Assembly (NCBI RefSeq): GCF_010183535.1
Contig: NC_071333.1
Span: 2,852,001 to 2,916,000, forward strand
Length of the DNA stretch: 64,000 bases
DNA from: Caenorhabditis remanei
Lineage: Eukaryota > Nematoda > Chromadorea > Rhabditida > Rhabditidae
Direction of reading: 5' to 3'
Under the pieces are notes generated by a model. That model saw nothing but the letters and a program-made list of their open reading frames with translations. It was not told the origin of the DNA and did no database searches. Below are positions 44,530 through 56,096 of this stretch, one piece after another (the first letter of the stretch is position 1; every line of letters starts with the position of its first letter). A program made the translations under genes and the position numbers.

Positions 44530-45239
44530 TGGGTTTCGACTCGGTGCGGCCTAAGTCCCGCGTGGCAGGCACTGGCTGTGGGCTTAGCTGTACTAGTATT
44601 CCGAAGAAGACGTAGGATGGTTCAGTTAAGGAAGATCACGCGGGTTGTGGTTCCAGGAGGAACTAAACAACCAGAAGGAAGATGCACCTCCGATGCATCT
44701 TCAAACTTCACCTTTCGTCATTACGCTGCTTGGACATCCGCAGATCCTCGAGCATTTTGACACCAGTCTCGCAATCGAAAACGGGACATTTGAAAGATTT
44801 TGTCGCTCCCGCTCCACGAATTGGACGACAATCAAGACCAACGAAGAAGACGGAACACACAGTTCGCTTCTTCCAGAAGAACATCATTCACTCATCAACA
44901 GGACAACGACGTCCATTGATGGAAACACCTGTTGCGGACACCAATATCGTCCCAACACTACCACCGCATTGCAAAGCAGAAAGTAGAACGCTTCGGATAA
45001 CGCTCTGTAACCAACAAGGTCAGAGAAATAAAGGAGACGCACAGCAACCACTTCTGCTCGCCGGGAGCCTCTCTCTACACAGAGAGACTTCCAATTCAAG
45101 GATGCCGCCAGGACAAACGAAAACATGTGGACGTCAGTCAACCACGCCAACTTCGTCGAATGGACGGCTACAGTAACAACATAATTTAAACTTTGTTAAC
45201 TGTAACTTTCTCTAATTTTTTCTTTCTGAAAGCCGGGAG

Positions 45240-45707
45240 TGTGCTCGATTGTACTTTACACTCTCCCACTTTTCCTCTTTCTCTTTCCCGCTCCCCCAAT
45301 CAGATGATTCATAAGATTGAGCCTTGAATCATTCTATCTTTTTTATTATTAACCAGCCTGTCTTCTCCGCCTTCGGCGGTTAAGCCGGCTGGCCTCTTCT
45401 CATTCACGTGGCAACCCTTTTTCAAATGTGCCCGCTTGGCCGAGTGGTCTAAAGCGGCGGTCGTGTCCAAAGCACTCTAGTTAGGTTTTGCCCGCAGGCT
45501 TAGTTTCTCTTCTCTTTCCAAAACCGTTGCGGACATCGCCTCAGACAAACAGACAACGCCCAATTGTCTTTTATATATAAGAATGATATTAAATTCCTCC
45601 ACCCACACATTTATGTTTAAGCTCCGCCTCTGGTCAGTATAAAAGCCGAGGCGAGCGCCTATATTTTATCTTCAATAAATATTATTCCCACAGCCAGTTT
45701 TAACACA
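45240..45707 (+). repeat. 3' LTR
   Basis: 468 bp, near identical to the 5' LTR. The last bases CACA mirror the first TGTG, giving proper inverted termini. Confidence 0.9.
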
Positions 45708-46714
45708 CCGAGTCATTTTCTCAAAATTTGACTTTTCCAACTGCTAAAATGTAAAATTGTTTGGCAGGCACTGTATAAAAAACAAAATTGCAAAACGTTT
45801 TCTCTTTTTAGAACTACAACGACAGGGAGTTCTTCTTCCAGTATGCAGCACTCCCAGAATGCCAAAACAAGCTGTTGTGCCCACTACATTGGTGCTATAG
45901 TTGCAATAAAAGTGGAAATAGACAATCAGCTTATTACGGCAAAGAAAGAGTGGAACGTACTCTGGAAGAGCGAGACGATGAAGGGAAGTATGATCGAGTG
46001 CCCGACGCATTTCGAGCAAACCGAACCGAAGGCTCCGAGAAAGATGAAGAAGTTTGCCTGTGACATCACACACTGTCACTATTGTGGAGAGTTAGACGAA
46101 GAGGACGAATTGAATAAATGCAAAAAGTGCTCAAGCGTCTACCATCAGAATAGCGTGTTTGTCAAGAGGATCGACAAAGAAATGGCTGACAAGAACCAAT
46201 GTGATATATGCCGTGAGAACGGAGTCATTCGATTGAACAGTCCAGTTCTCGCCAAGGTTAATTTCCAGTAAGTTATAGCCTTGAATCGTAGAAAAAAAGG
46301 AAAATACATTATCTTTTTCAGTTTCTGGCTGGGAATCACAAGAAAGTGGGACGACTACCCGAACAAAAAAGAATCCATTGTTCCATTGAACAAAGTGGTT
46401 CATTTAACCACAAAATACTTTAAAATGCCCAGGAAGGAAGAGGAAAAAAAACTATGGGAAGATGCAGTAGCGAAGTTCAAATCGAGAGGAGAATTTCCTG
46501 TTATTTACAAAACGATCACTTGGAAACTAAAGATAAGTTAATTGTTTCATATACTGATTTGAAATTTTCATACTTTCAGAAAGAAATGCAGCAACCCAAT
46601 TCATCAAAGCGCCAAATGCTCTGGAAGAATGAAGGCTGGAGCAGTGCAGAGGAAAAAATGATGCTGACCAAGGGAAAGAAGATCAAGTGCTCAGCATTTC
46701 GAGGAGATATGTGA

Positions 46715-48836
46715 AGAAGCCCAACCAGTCGACGTCAACGCCAACCAAAACTCATTCGGACACCGACAAAGAAGGCTCGATTGGACTAACTATAAAAATA
46801 AAGTTTTTTTTGGAACTATGTGAAAAACTATAATAAAAATTCTTTAAACTAAACAGAACATATTGGGCTTCTATGATTTCCTAGAAAAATTCAAGCTTCG
46901 CACCTTTGCTCACCTACAATAACCCAGGCTGAAACAAGCCACCGTGCTGCAGCTCCAGAAGTCCAAAGTGGTATGTTTGGCTAAAATGCTATAACTCATC
47001 CTAAAAACGGTCGAGTTGGCAAAAATGCGAGAAAAATTTTTTGCAGGCATTGGAAAACAATTTTCTTCATTTTTCTTAATTTCTCACTAAAAAAACTTTA
47101 GTTTCTATACTTTACCCACTTTTTCCTGCCTTTTGATAATAAAACAATGATAAATCGCAAGTTTGAATTGAACGTTAAGTGAGTTAATTTCAGTTGGAAA
47201 CTAAAACTTTATGAGTGAAAAAATTCAAATTTTTTTTTTCAAAATCGTGATTTTCAGATGTAATAATGTTAATAGTGAGGCAGCAGAAAGATCAAAGAAA
47301 TCTAGGATAATTTTATTGAAAAGTAATTTTTCAACATCTTGACTATTCAAACACGATCATACGCATTCAGATTGCAGGAAAATTGGAATCCTCTCCAATT
47401 GAATCTAAAAACAACATAGTTGGCAAGGCCCGGGCAAATTGTCAAAAAAAATATTTTAAAGTCAAATTTTTCAATTTTTTTGAATTTTTTTGAATTTTTT
47501 TGATTTTTTTCGCGAAAAAGTCAATTTTTCGACTATCAGTCACAATTGGAAGAAATTCTGAGAAATAGTCGAAAATGGTCACATCGTGCCTTGACAATTA
47601 TGGACAAAAAGAACTTTAAGAGTTTTCGAATGATTCCAATTCTTTTTCTGTAATCAATTAATTGTTAATTGTCCACCTCGTTGTTTTCGTTTCAACCCAG
47701 ACAATTCAATTTTTGATAAAGTTGAAGTCCCTAGAAATATTTCTTATAGGTAAACATGTCCATTTATTCCTCGGAATCACTTAATTGTGTACCGTTTTCA
47801 AAATGGTACCGTTTTTTTGCCTTGTGATGTTCCAGTTACTTCCACCTCACTGCCAATGCATTCCGTTCAAATTTTCTTTCTCTCTCGTGTTTTTTCCGAA
47901 TCGCATCACATTTTTCCGTTTTTCATTTTCTCTCTTTTCTTTTCACAAAAACCACATATGACAGAGTCTAGTAGCCACCGAAGATCAGTCTCTCTACTCC
48001 TACTAAAAGACGAAAAAGATTTCGCATGCCACTCTCTCGTTCTAACACATCCTTATCAAAGCAGTGAGAAACAGAGAAGCAGGAGACGTGCCTGGCAGTG
48101 CCGGGCTGCAGGTGAGAGCGTCGCCCCTCTCTTAATTCAACTGCTCCTCACTTCTCGAAGCCTCTTGGCAACAGAAGAGATAGTAGGCGAGAAAGAGGTG
48201 CAGGTGTCAAGAGCGGCCGTCGGAGAGCGAAGAAGAGGAGAGAAACGTCATTTGCCAAGAACGAAGAGGGAAAGAGGTCCTATCCATTTCGTGTGGTCGG
48301 TGTGTGCGCTGAAATATGCCTACGGCCCCTCGCATGCCGAGAGGCCAAGAGGAACGAAAGAAACGAAAGGAGAATACGTAACAACTCCAATGATGAGGGA
48401 GAGCTCTTTTTATAAGAGGAGTGGAGAAATAGTGTGGGAGGGCGGAGAGACGTAGAAAGGGGTCTCCGCTTCCTTGGAAACGATAGTGGAAGGATTGAGA
48501 CGATGAGAGAGAAAAAAAAAGTAAAGTGAGCGAAAGTGAGCGAAAGTGAGCGATTTCTTTGCAGGGAGAAAAACCGAGGCATGAACTATTTTGTGGAAAT
48601 TTTGAAATTTTTTCTGAATACAGACATGGCTTATGTACAAGTAAAATTTATCTTGACCAAAATTTGATTTTTAGATAAAATATATTAAAATTTTTTTGGA
48701 GTTCCTACTGCACTTTAAGGAAATTTTGAAGATGTTGTTATTATTTTAAAATATAGTCATTTTTTTGGTTTTCTGTCATTTTATCTTCCAAGATAGCGTT
48801 CCCATCACACCAATTGAATAAGTGGCTTCATTTTTG
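46715..48836. other. 3' flank of the PHD gene and gene-free sequence
   Basis: AATAAA at 46797. 46800-47280 is copy 2 of the duplicated flank seen at 39976-40660. 47440-47520 has simple TTTTTTGAATT repeats. 47780-48460 is purine-rich on the plus strand with a 222-codon frame of low-complexity Arg/Ser/Glu and no introns, which I do not accept as a gene. 48527-48552 is GTGAGCGAAA repeated about 2.6 times. Confidence 0.45.
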
Positions 48837-49189
48837 CATACTTGTCAACCGGGCCGAAACGGGCCCACACGGGTCGTAACTCGCGTCAAAATGAATATTA
48901 TGTGCTGAAAAATATACAAAAATGTAGATCTCGACGAGTTCGATGTCTGTGACCTACTACGGGCCGGATGGCTATTGTCAATGTGCCGCGGGCCGGGCTA
49001 GAATGGCTTTTTTGGCCATTTTCGCGTTTTTTCGCACTTTTTCCCGGCCCGCGGCATTTTAACAAATAGCTATCCGGCCCGTAGTAGGTCACGGACATAA
49101 AACTCGTAGAGATCTACATTTTGGTATATTTTTCAGCTCATAATATTCATTTTGACGCGAGGCCCGTTTCGACCCGGTTAACAAGTATG
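48837..49189. mobile_element. hAT-type palindromic MITE, opposite orientation to 21654
   Basis: CATACTTGTCA at the left; TAACAAGTATG at the right. Flanked by CATTTTTG on both sides (48829-48836; 49190-49197). The centre runs GCCGCGGGCCGGGC...GCCCGCGGC, the reverse complement of the centre at 21800. Confidence 0.92.
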
Positions 49190-49197
49190 CATTTTTG

Positions 49198-51060
49198 TAG
49201 TTGACAAATGTTTCACACGGCCCATGTTATTCCAGTTTTTAGTGTGTGAACAACTTCATAACACAAAGATAACTAAATATACTTATTTATTATTACTACT
49301 ATAATACATAAAAATATTTTATTAAAAAATTAAATACTAATTATTTGGAGAGATTAAAAAAATTATAATTACTTTATAAGAGTAATATTATCAAAATTGA
49401 GAGCAACATTATGTCGCGATGTCAAGTGCGGCTTTTATACCCATTTGAAAAACAACACCAATCTCTGGAAAAAGTATGATGAAAATGGAATGCATCACAA
49501 AATATGCACAAACCTTCTTATCCCGATCAAACAGAAGAATGAATAAAAATAATATAAATTAGAATTCAAAAATAATCACACCGATACATTTCTGATTTTC
49601 AAGACACTAGCACAAAGCGTCAAGAAAAACTGGGTTGGATGATTAGATGAGGATTAATAAATATGAAATGAGTAGTAGTGATTAAAATATGATGCGTAAT
49701 ATTACATGATATTGCAATTATATTTTGGTTCTTCACAGAAGAAACCAAAAAAACCAGAATGAATAACTTCGCGCGTGAAAAATTATTTTTTCTTTTTGAG
49801 ACTCCGCCTTTTTCTTGTCAGGTGCTAAGCTCACATGCTCTGCCCTATTTTCCTTTTTGGTCGTAGGCTGACTAAACTATAATCATCTAATCTTAATGCC
49901 AGGAAAGCAGCTCACATGACACGGAAAGGCACAACAATAATCCGTTATATAAAATTATTGTGTCCTAAGTGAAAAAATGAAAAAATACTTGATGAAACAG
50001 AAACTTGATCTGATTGAGACACAGGATGATGGGAAAATACAGTAACCGAGTCGCGGTGCTGTGATTTGTGAAGTTTTGAAAAATACTAACAAAAAACACC
50101 GAAATCTTTAAGAATTCCAGGAATTGTTCATATGTTGTCTTCCTAATGATGGTTTTTTTGTGTTAATTACTTTGATGTTCAAAATCTCAATGTTTATCGG
50201 TTGTTTCTAACATTTTATTTAACTGATGACGCCTAACTAACTCAATATCCACCAAAAAAGTTTAAGAAAGACAAAAACTGAAACTTGTCTGCGCCGCTAT
50301 AAAAATAAATAATAAATTGTCACATTCAGTTATACGTAAATGTAATTGCAGAACAATAGTTATGAATCACTTTAAATTTCTCAGTTTTGAGCTCAAGATT
50401 GATAAATTTCCACCCCCGACCCACAACCCCCAGCCAACGACAAATATCGATCAATCAACAAAATTATGTTTGAAGTTCAACAAGAATTTTATTGATCAAC
50501 ACATTATATGCAGATTAGGGATTATATGAGGTGTGTAGGAGAGTAAAAGATAAGATGGTTGATTAGAAAATTGAGACAAACAGAAAAAACAAGAGATTCA
50601 GAAGTCAGAAGACGAAGTTCTCGCGATTCACTTAGCAATGTCACGAATGCGTTTGTTATACTCTCTTTCCTCATTTCTTCTTCTAGGGAGATTACTTTTT
50701 CGACATGTAACTTGCTAGGGATGACCGAACAAATGCGCACCTTTTGGATAGCAGTAACTCTAGATAAAACTTTTTAGTTATTGATTATAAATGCATTATT
50801 GTAGAATCCCGGTTTTCAGTAGCTTGTTCAGGTCCGCGGTGTTTAAGAGCTGCAAAACTTTGATTGCTTTCGACTTCAAAATTGTTTTCGACTTCAAAAG
50901 TGCTACATAACCGATAGTTCATTGTAACCTTCAGCGATTATTCACGTGGTTCGGTCTTGCGCCGACTTTAAAAGTGTTTCAGGCTTATTATTGACTTCAC
51001 TTGTTTTAAAGCATTACGTTTACTACATTTTCCTTTTTCTCTGTTAATAAATATTCAACA
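49198..51060. other. Gene-free AT-rich stretch
   Basis: No exon found. 49790-49890 has a GC-richer patch with AAAGAAAA/CTCCGCC phrases like those before other genes here. 50590-50760 resembles a weak family A arm (ACTTGCTAGGGATGACCG). Nothing else supported. Confidence 0.4.
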
Positions 51061-51294
51061 GAATTTGAATCGGATAATAAGCTAGGTTGCCCAGTGTTGA
51101 ACAGATATGATATCAAACAGCTGGTGAAAAATGCTGCGCTACCAGCAATTAAGAGATTTGCACACGTAACAACGTTCTCCGTTCTTCTCCAATTAAATAC
51201 ACCCGTGGTGCCGCAAAAGGTTGATTCAAACATTGCGGTGCACTCTGTGTGTTCACATGTGTTTCTAGATGAACTGGAAAAAGGGGAAAGATGA
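51061..51294 (+). CDS. Coding-like exon, unrecognised
   Basis: After TATTCAACAG, the frame reads EFESDNKLGCPVLNRYDIKQ and on through LVKNAALPAIKRFAHVTTFS to a stop at 51294. Composition is protein-like for about 60 residues. No second exon was found, and no family recognised. It may be an orphan exon. Confidence 0.35.
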   Translation, partial: EFESDNKLGCPVLNRYDIKQLVKNAALPAIKRFAHVTTFSVLLQLNTPVVPQKVDSNIAVHSVCSHVFLDELEKGER

Positions 51295-51544
51295 CAGGTG
51301 TTTCGCCCTCAATGTTACCTCGAGAGGTCGCAGCAACCCCAAAATAGTATAGCTCCGGGTGGGTTTCAAATGTAAATAAACAAGCTAGGAGGAAAATAAT
51401 TGTGAGACGGAATACTTCATCAAAAAACGCATGAATTACGCTTCTCAGTTTGACTTCTGTTCAGTTCTGGACTTGGCGAACAGTGCGTCCAATAATCTTA
51501 AGACGCCCTTTCCTAAAATGCAGATTGCAAGAAAATGGGATGTG

Positions 51545-51860
51545 ATTTGAAAAGTACAGATCACAAGTAGAGCTTTATTTTTGTAGTTGACAACTTTTTT
51601 GTACGGGCACATCCTAAGAAATTACAGGCAGTTTATGTGAACAGCTCAAAAAGTTCTCCTTTTAGCACTGAAATAGGGCAACAATTGCGAACAATCACTT
51701 AGACGATTGATAATTTTTTAGAATGTGCCCGTACAAGAAAGTTGTCAACTACAAAAATAAAGCTCTACTTGTGATCTGTATAGTCCATGAACAATCAATA
51801 TTGTGAGACTGTCGTGTCACAGTCACAAAGTTGATCATTTTCAACTATAAACCGCAAGTA
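51545..51860. repeat. Family A two-armed repeat
   Basis: GATCACAAGTAGAGCTTTATTTTTGTAG... on the left matches the complement of ...CTACAAAAATAAAGCTCTACTTGTGATC on the right. GTTGACAACTTTTTTGTACGGGCACA against TGTGCCCGTACAAGAAAGTTGTCAAC gives arms of about 75 bp. Confidence 0.85.
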
Positions 51861-52749
51861 TCGTTGGAAGCATGAAAGATAGGATGAATGAATTTATTCA
51901 GAACAATGGAGAAGAGACCAGTTATTGAATTGAGCGTTGTTTTTTTTTTTGAATAATAAATAATGTTTTAGAGCCATTTCATACATTTGCGTGAAAAAAA
52001 GAAAAAAATGGGGGTTGTCTTATCATTTTTGGACGGCCAAAAAAGTGTTTTTTGAGGTCACGTGCTCAGAAAAAGGTCTTTTTTTCTAGAAATTTGTTTG
52101 TAGGGGTTTTCAAAGATTTTGAATCGAACTGCATTCACAGTTTTTTTCAGATCATAACGCATTTTCTCGGAATCTTTATTGTAGGGGGGTGTCTGTAGAT
52201 TATTGGATGCACTGTTTTACACAAATATAGCTATTCCCTGTTGTACAATACACATGTGAGTGATATCCCGGTTGTGAAATATTATGACTTGCTGACTGAC
52301 ATTTTTTTACCACAAAAAATATCCATTTTTCAACTTTAGTCAGTGAGACAGCATCATTCACTACGGTAAAACACAAAAAGCATTTCGTATTGCAGTCAAG
52401 TGCATTTAGAAAATGACCCCATCATCTATCAGAAGGAAATTCCTCATAAAACTGTTTGTCTTCTATGTAGCCACTGAATCTGACGCAATGCTCTTTTTTC
52501 CCTGCCCGATGTGATTCGTCTTCGATGACTCATTCATCCCAGTCATTCATATTTTTTGTGTTCTCAAATTTCTAACATTCGACCACTGACCGATAAATTT
52601 GTTATTCATCAATTAGAAAGGTCAGTGATCCTACTCTGGCAGATAACACCGACCGCGCTTTTGTATAAACAAAATACTGAAGGTCGATCTGGCATACACA
52701 TAGTGTCATGAGGTGTTACGAGGCAACAGCTGCGAGATTGCAACGGAAA
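51861..52749. other. Gene-free sequence before the tandem promoter array
   Basis: AT-rich, with poly-T runs and GGGGGTTGTC/GGGGGGTGTC. No exon supported. Confidence 0.4.
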
Positions 52750-52975
52750 AGGAGGCGGCGCTTGGAAGCAAAAAGAGGCGGGGCTTGGAAACAGTATAAA
52801 TATGAAACGACAAAGAGACAATTCATTCGACTCTAAGGTACACTCCCGGACATGTGAACCACCTCTTTATCCCCTTGATTTTATTTGAAATCTAGATTAT
52901 TATTTAAATGTTATTTATTATGTACTTATTCTGAAATGGATACTTCTGTCAATGGAAATTGGAGGTTAGTTCTGG
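52750..52975 (+). promoter_or_regulatory. Promoter/5' region, copy 1 of 3
   Basis: GGCGGGGCTTGGAAACAGTATAAA, then GAAACGACAAAGAG, CGACT, CACCTCTTTAT, CCCCTTGATTTTATTTGA, and GGTTAGTTCTGGG near its end. The same ordered blocks recur at 55060 and 56810. TATAAA is at 52795. A GC-box-like GGAGGCGGCG lies just upstream. Confidence 0.75.
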
Positions 52976-53201
52976 GGTTGGTGTATACTAAAAATGGAGT
53001 TTAACATTGATTTGGCCGAGAAATTTTTGTTACTGCAATAAGAATCACCTGACAAAGTTTTTTTTGCTAAACCTACAAACCTCAGAAACAACAACTTTTT
53101 AGTTGGACCTGGGTTTTAGTTTTTTTTTTCCATTTTGTTGGAAACAAATCACTTTTTCTGCAAATCAAAAGAGTATTTTCCTAGTAGAGAGGAACTTCCT
53201 T

Positions 53202-53218
53202 CCCCCCCCCCCCCCCCC
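53202..53218. repeat. Poly-C run of 17
   Basis: Seventeen C in a row within a pyrimidine block. The length is prone to slippage, so base counts here may be unreliable. Confidence 0.85.
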
Positions 53219-53557
53219 TCTTTTTCCAAACTATTTGCGTGTGTCGATATCGGCCTTTGTCTACTCTCCAATGCCTTCCCTTCCTCCCGCTCAGCACAGC
53301 AAAAACCCTCAATCATCTGTTTCCCGCCGCGTAACCTCCAAAACAAGCTATCCTCCGTTTTGAAAGCCTTGAGTTTAGTGAATCACCAACAATAGTACTT
53401 GGCGGTAGTTTTCTTTCATGTTAACTATACAAATTTATGTTAGATTCAATTAAGAAAATGTCAGCCGGTTTCGGTTTTGTACTCATGCGCGATCGGTCAT
53501 GAGTTCGGAATCCACTGACCGAATTTTGAGCCAAATTTTTTTTTTCACCTCGTTTAG

Positions 53558-54073
53558 TTTACAGCCCAGCCCAACAAGGTTACTCTTCGCTTCCAGCTCA
53601 AGGAGGCTCAGGACTTGCTGGAGATTCGAGATGAGGAGATGAGAATCCTCGCCGATCAGCTCGTCGATAGAGAGGCCGACGTGGAACAATTCAAAATCAA
53701 TCTCACCAACACCTTCAAAATAAATAAAGGACTTCGAAATCTGATTTCGGATGGGGCCGAGGTTGTAGCCCATATGAAGAAGGCTGCGAAGACTGCCGCG
53801 AAGAAGGAGAGAATTATGAAGAGGAAATTGGTGGAAGCGGAGGCTGAGGCAACGCTTTTGAAGAAGGATAATAGAAAGTTGAAGAAAGAGAAGAAGAGGA
53901 TGGAGGAGAAGATAAGGGAGCTGGAGGAGAAAGTTGCGAGAGGATCAATGGAAGGTAATAACTTTCTGAATTAAGAAGTTTTTGGGAATTGATAAACATG
54001 TTCAGGAACGGAGGATCCCACCAATGTGCTCCAGTCCAAGGAGAACTCGTTGGCCAAACAGATGGAAGCCTAA
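53558..54073 (+). CDS. Coiled-coil protein of the tandem array
   Basis: Exon 53558-53954 (after TTTAG; an alternative start is 53565) joins exon 54006-54073 in good phase. About 154 aa are visible. The middle is heptad-rich with long Lys/Glu/Ala runs (AKTAAKKERIMKRKLVEAEA; KKEKKRMEEKIRELEEKVA), so a long coiled coil is near certain. The last 22 residues (TEDPTNVLQSKENSLAKQMEA) are not coiled. The first exon and start codon are uncertain: an ATG at 52937 after copy 1 of the promoter can be joined only by a weak GTGTAT donor. It is the only intact copy of the three in the array. Role unknown. Confidence 0.6.
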
Positions 54074-54109
54074 AAGGTTGATGGGTCAATGAGAAGGGTA
54101 AGCAAAGAT

Positions 54110-54430
54110 TCTAAAGACGTTCAACTTTGAGATTGGGCCATGGATTCAGTTGTGATTGTTCAATTTCGCGCTTTAGTGATTGTAGAGATGACACCAAGAG
54201 CTTTATTTTCACAACTGCCAAATTTTTTGTAAAAACTCCCCGAAAAAAGATATTTGTGTTTTGAAAAGCGCTTCTCTGAGCCATATCTCTGCAGGGACGC
54301 CTCGTGCAGAAAAGTGATCAGCTATGAAACTAAAGATCTCGGTTTGGACTATAAGATCCCCTAAAAATCTAGAAAAAGGTTTATTTTTGATACCGTGGCA
54401 CAATCCCAAAGTTCACATGTTACAATCGAA
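54110..54430. repeat. Diverged family A repeat
   Basis: CAACTTTGAGATTGGGCCATGG at one end, GATACCGTGGCACAATCCCAAAGTT at the other, with AGAGCTTTATTTTC/CTATGAAACTAAAG between. Arms are eroded. Confidence 0.6.
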
Positions 54431-55059
54431 GATTAATTTATAACTTTGGTCATAGAATTATCTTTTCCATATGTAGCTCCCAACTTTCAGATCTCACATC
54501 TCACCCAACATCGCCACCACTCTCGCTCTACCTACTAATCTCCCATATCCCCTCCTCTTTCTGTCAACATATGTACTCCTTCTTTCCCCTTTTGATATGT
54601 ATAATTACTCCCTTTTCTAATATTCATCTTCCTATTTTACTCCGTTTCTCCCTTTTCCTTCTCACCGGCACCTGTTGCTTATCCTCCTTCCTTTCCCGCC
54701 CCTCTTTTCACGGTGCTCTTTATGACTAAATGTCACATGTATTCACTGATCAATTCTGAATATCCTACCTCCTCTCTCTTTCTCTCTCAATCCTCTAGAT
54801 CTGAATCTCCCAATCATCGTTTTTCTAATTGTAATTTCATTCTGACTGTCAGTAACTAATAAACTTATCTATTCAATCATACACATTCAAATAACATATA
54901 AACAGAGTGCACCTTACCAATGCTATCCGTCTGCTCGTGTTGTCATCTGTTGCTGATTCGAAACTATTGCGCAACAGTATGTAAACAAAGCGAGAGACAA
55001 TGTTAGAGAAAATGGGCGCAGACAAACAAGAGAGTGCGAGAGAGCAGTATTGTACAAGG
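54431..55059. other. Pyrimidine-rich spacer
   Basis: Long CT-rich stretches (54480-54800), with AATAAA at 54858 that could end the coiled-coil transcript. No exon. Confidence 0.45.
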
Positions 55060-55220
55060 AGGAGGGGCTTGAAAACAGTATAAATAGGAAACGACGAAGA
55101 GGAAATTCATACGACTACGAGAAACGCTACTGGTATGTGTTTCACCTCTTTAATACCCCTTGATTTTATTTGAGTTCTAAATTATTATTTTTTGTAATTG
55201 TGGCAGGTTAGTTCTGGGAT
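55060..55220 (+). promoter_or_regulatory. Promoter/5' region, copy 2 of 3
   Basis: GGAGGGGCTTGAAAACAGTATAAA, GAAACGACGAAGAGG, CGACTACGAGAAACGCTAC, CACCTCTTTAATACCCC, TTGATTTTATTTGAG, GCAGGTTAGTTCTGGG. TATAAA at 55079. Confidence 0.8.
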
Positions 55221-55533
55221 GGACCCGTTTTTATACCAATATACTTGGGATGCATTTTCTTTGAGAGAGTATATAATAAAATTGCAGAGATCATTGGTAT
55301 CGTCTGGTATGGAAAGTCACAACCACGGTTGGGAGCATTGCCACGCTTGTAGGTTAGTTTTATCAAATATATAATTCTACGGTTAGTAAAAACAAAAGTT
55401 GAATTCAAAGTCCTAGTAAATTTTCCTTCTAGTAAAACTATGAATGAGTCATCAATATAATTTTCTCGAATTATTAGTTTTTCACGCTTTGAAATTATCT
55501 GTAAATTTTTCAGAAAGTCAACTAGTCGCCAAA

Positions 55534-55973
55534 ATGAACCACGAACAACCAAAGATCGAAAATCAAGAGATCGAATCTTTCAAAATTCCAGGTAACTCAC
55601 GTTGTTTGAAAATTTCATTACTTCCCATTTTTCAGCATTGCCGTCTCCAAACGTTGAGCTCAAAGCTAAACAAGATCTGTTCGATTCGTGTGGATGGGAC
55701 ATCATTCGAAGTCATGAGGAAAGTTGTCATGGACGCTCAAAGGAATCTGGTTGATATGTGTAAGAAGCTTTTGAAACTAGTTATAACATTTTTCAAAGGA
55801 AACATATTTCAGTGTTCTCTTCAACACTGCAGTGAGCAACAAAATCGTCATGGAAGAAGAAAAAAAACCCTGATCCTCACTGAAAACGACAAGCTAAGGG
55901 AAAAAATCACAGGTATATTCCCTTTTTCATGTTTCATTCCACACAAATTACACATTTTCCAGAACTTATTTGA
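55534..55973 (+). pseudogene. Frameshifted coiled-coil copy of the array
   Basis: Exons 55534-55591, 55636-55757, 55813-55912, 55963-55973. It starts MNHEQPKIENQEIESFKIP; then the frame carrying PNVELKAKQDLFDSCG gives way to another with VVMDAQRNLVDM, and after the next intron NTAVSNKIVMEEEK changes at an A8 run to LILTENDKLREKI. At least two indels are needed, so it is dead. It is probably a distant relative of the 53558 gene by its place after the same promoter block. AATAAA at 56091. Confidence 0.6.
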
Positions 55974-56096
55974 AAATGTGAAGCCATGGAGGAGGAGGCA
56001 AACTTTTGGAGATGCTTGAGGGATCACTGAAAAAATGCTTGAAGACATACTGAGACTTTTTAATGAATATTTGAAAAATAATTATGTCATAATAAA

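Larger units (their letters stand above)
44052..45707 (+). mobile_element. Short non-autonomous LTR retrotransposon
   Basis: 1,656 bp: 468-bp LTRs, a PBS, a 720-bp interior and a second LTR. The outer ends are TGTG...CACA, flanked by CCGAG on both sides (44047-44051; 45708-45712). The interior has a 164-codon frame at 44682-45176, rich in Arg/Ser/Thr with no gag zinc knuckle, protease or RT motif, so it must be moved by a partner element. GAAAGCCGGGAG just before the 3' LTR is a weak polypurine tract. Confidence 0.9.
42269..46714 (+). pseudogene. PHD-finger gene, NSD/MES-4-like, probably decayed
   Basis: Proposed exons: 42269-42296 (MTQFFECCG), 43043-43254, 45812-46267, 46322-46536, 46580-46714. 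Exon 2 holds a PHD-type zinc block (CKMCIICKRGGAKLLSC, ending FYSEC where FHxxC is expected). Exon 3 begins with a CPLHWCYSC block, as in NSD/MES-4 proteins, but that frame stops at 46063; the frame carrying IECPTHF and a third PHD-like block (CHYCGELD...CKKCSSVYH) is different, so there is a frameshift around 45950-45980. The phase of the last exon also does not fit well. No SET domain is visible. These proteins read histone tails in chromatin. Its first two introns hold a hAT-type MITE, a family A repeat and an LTR element. Confidence 0.55.

Noticed and set aside
47787..48455. 222-codon open frame on the plus strand
   Set aside because: It lies in a purine/pyrimidine-skewed block, is rich in Arg/Ser/Glu, has no splice sites or domain, and a skewed base composition alone keeps such frames open.
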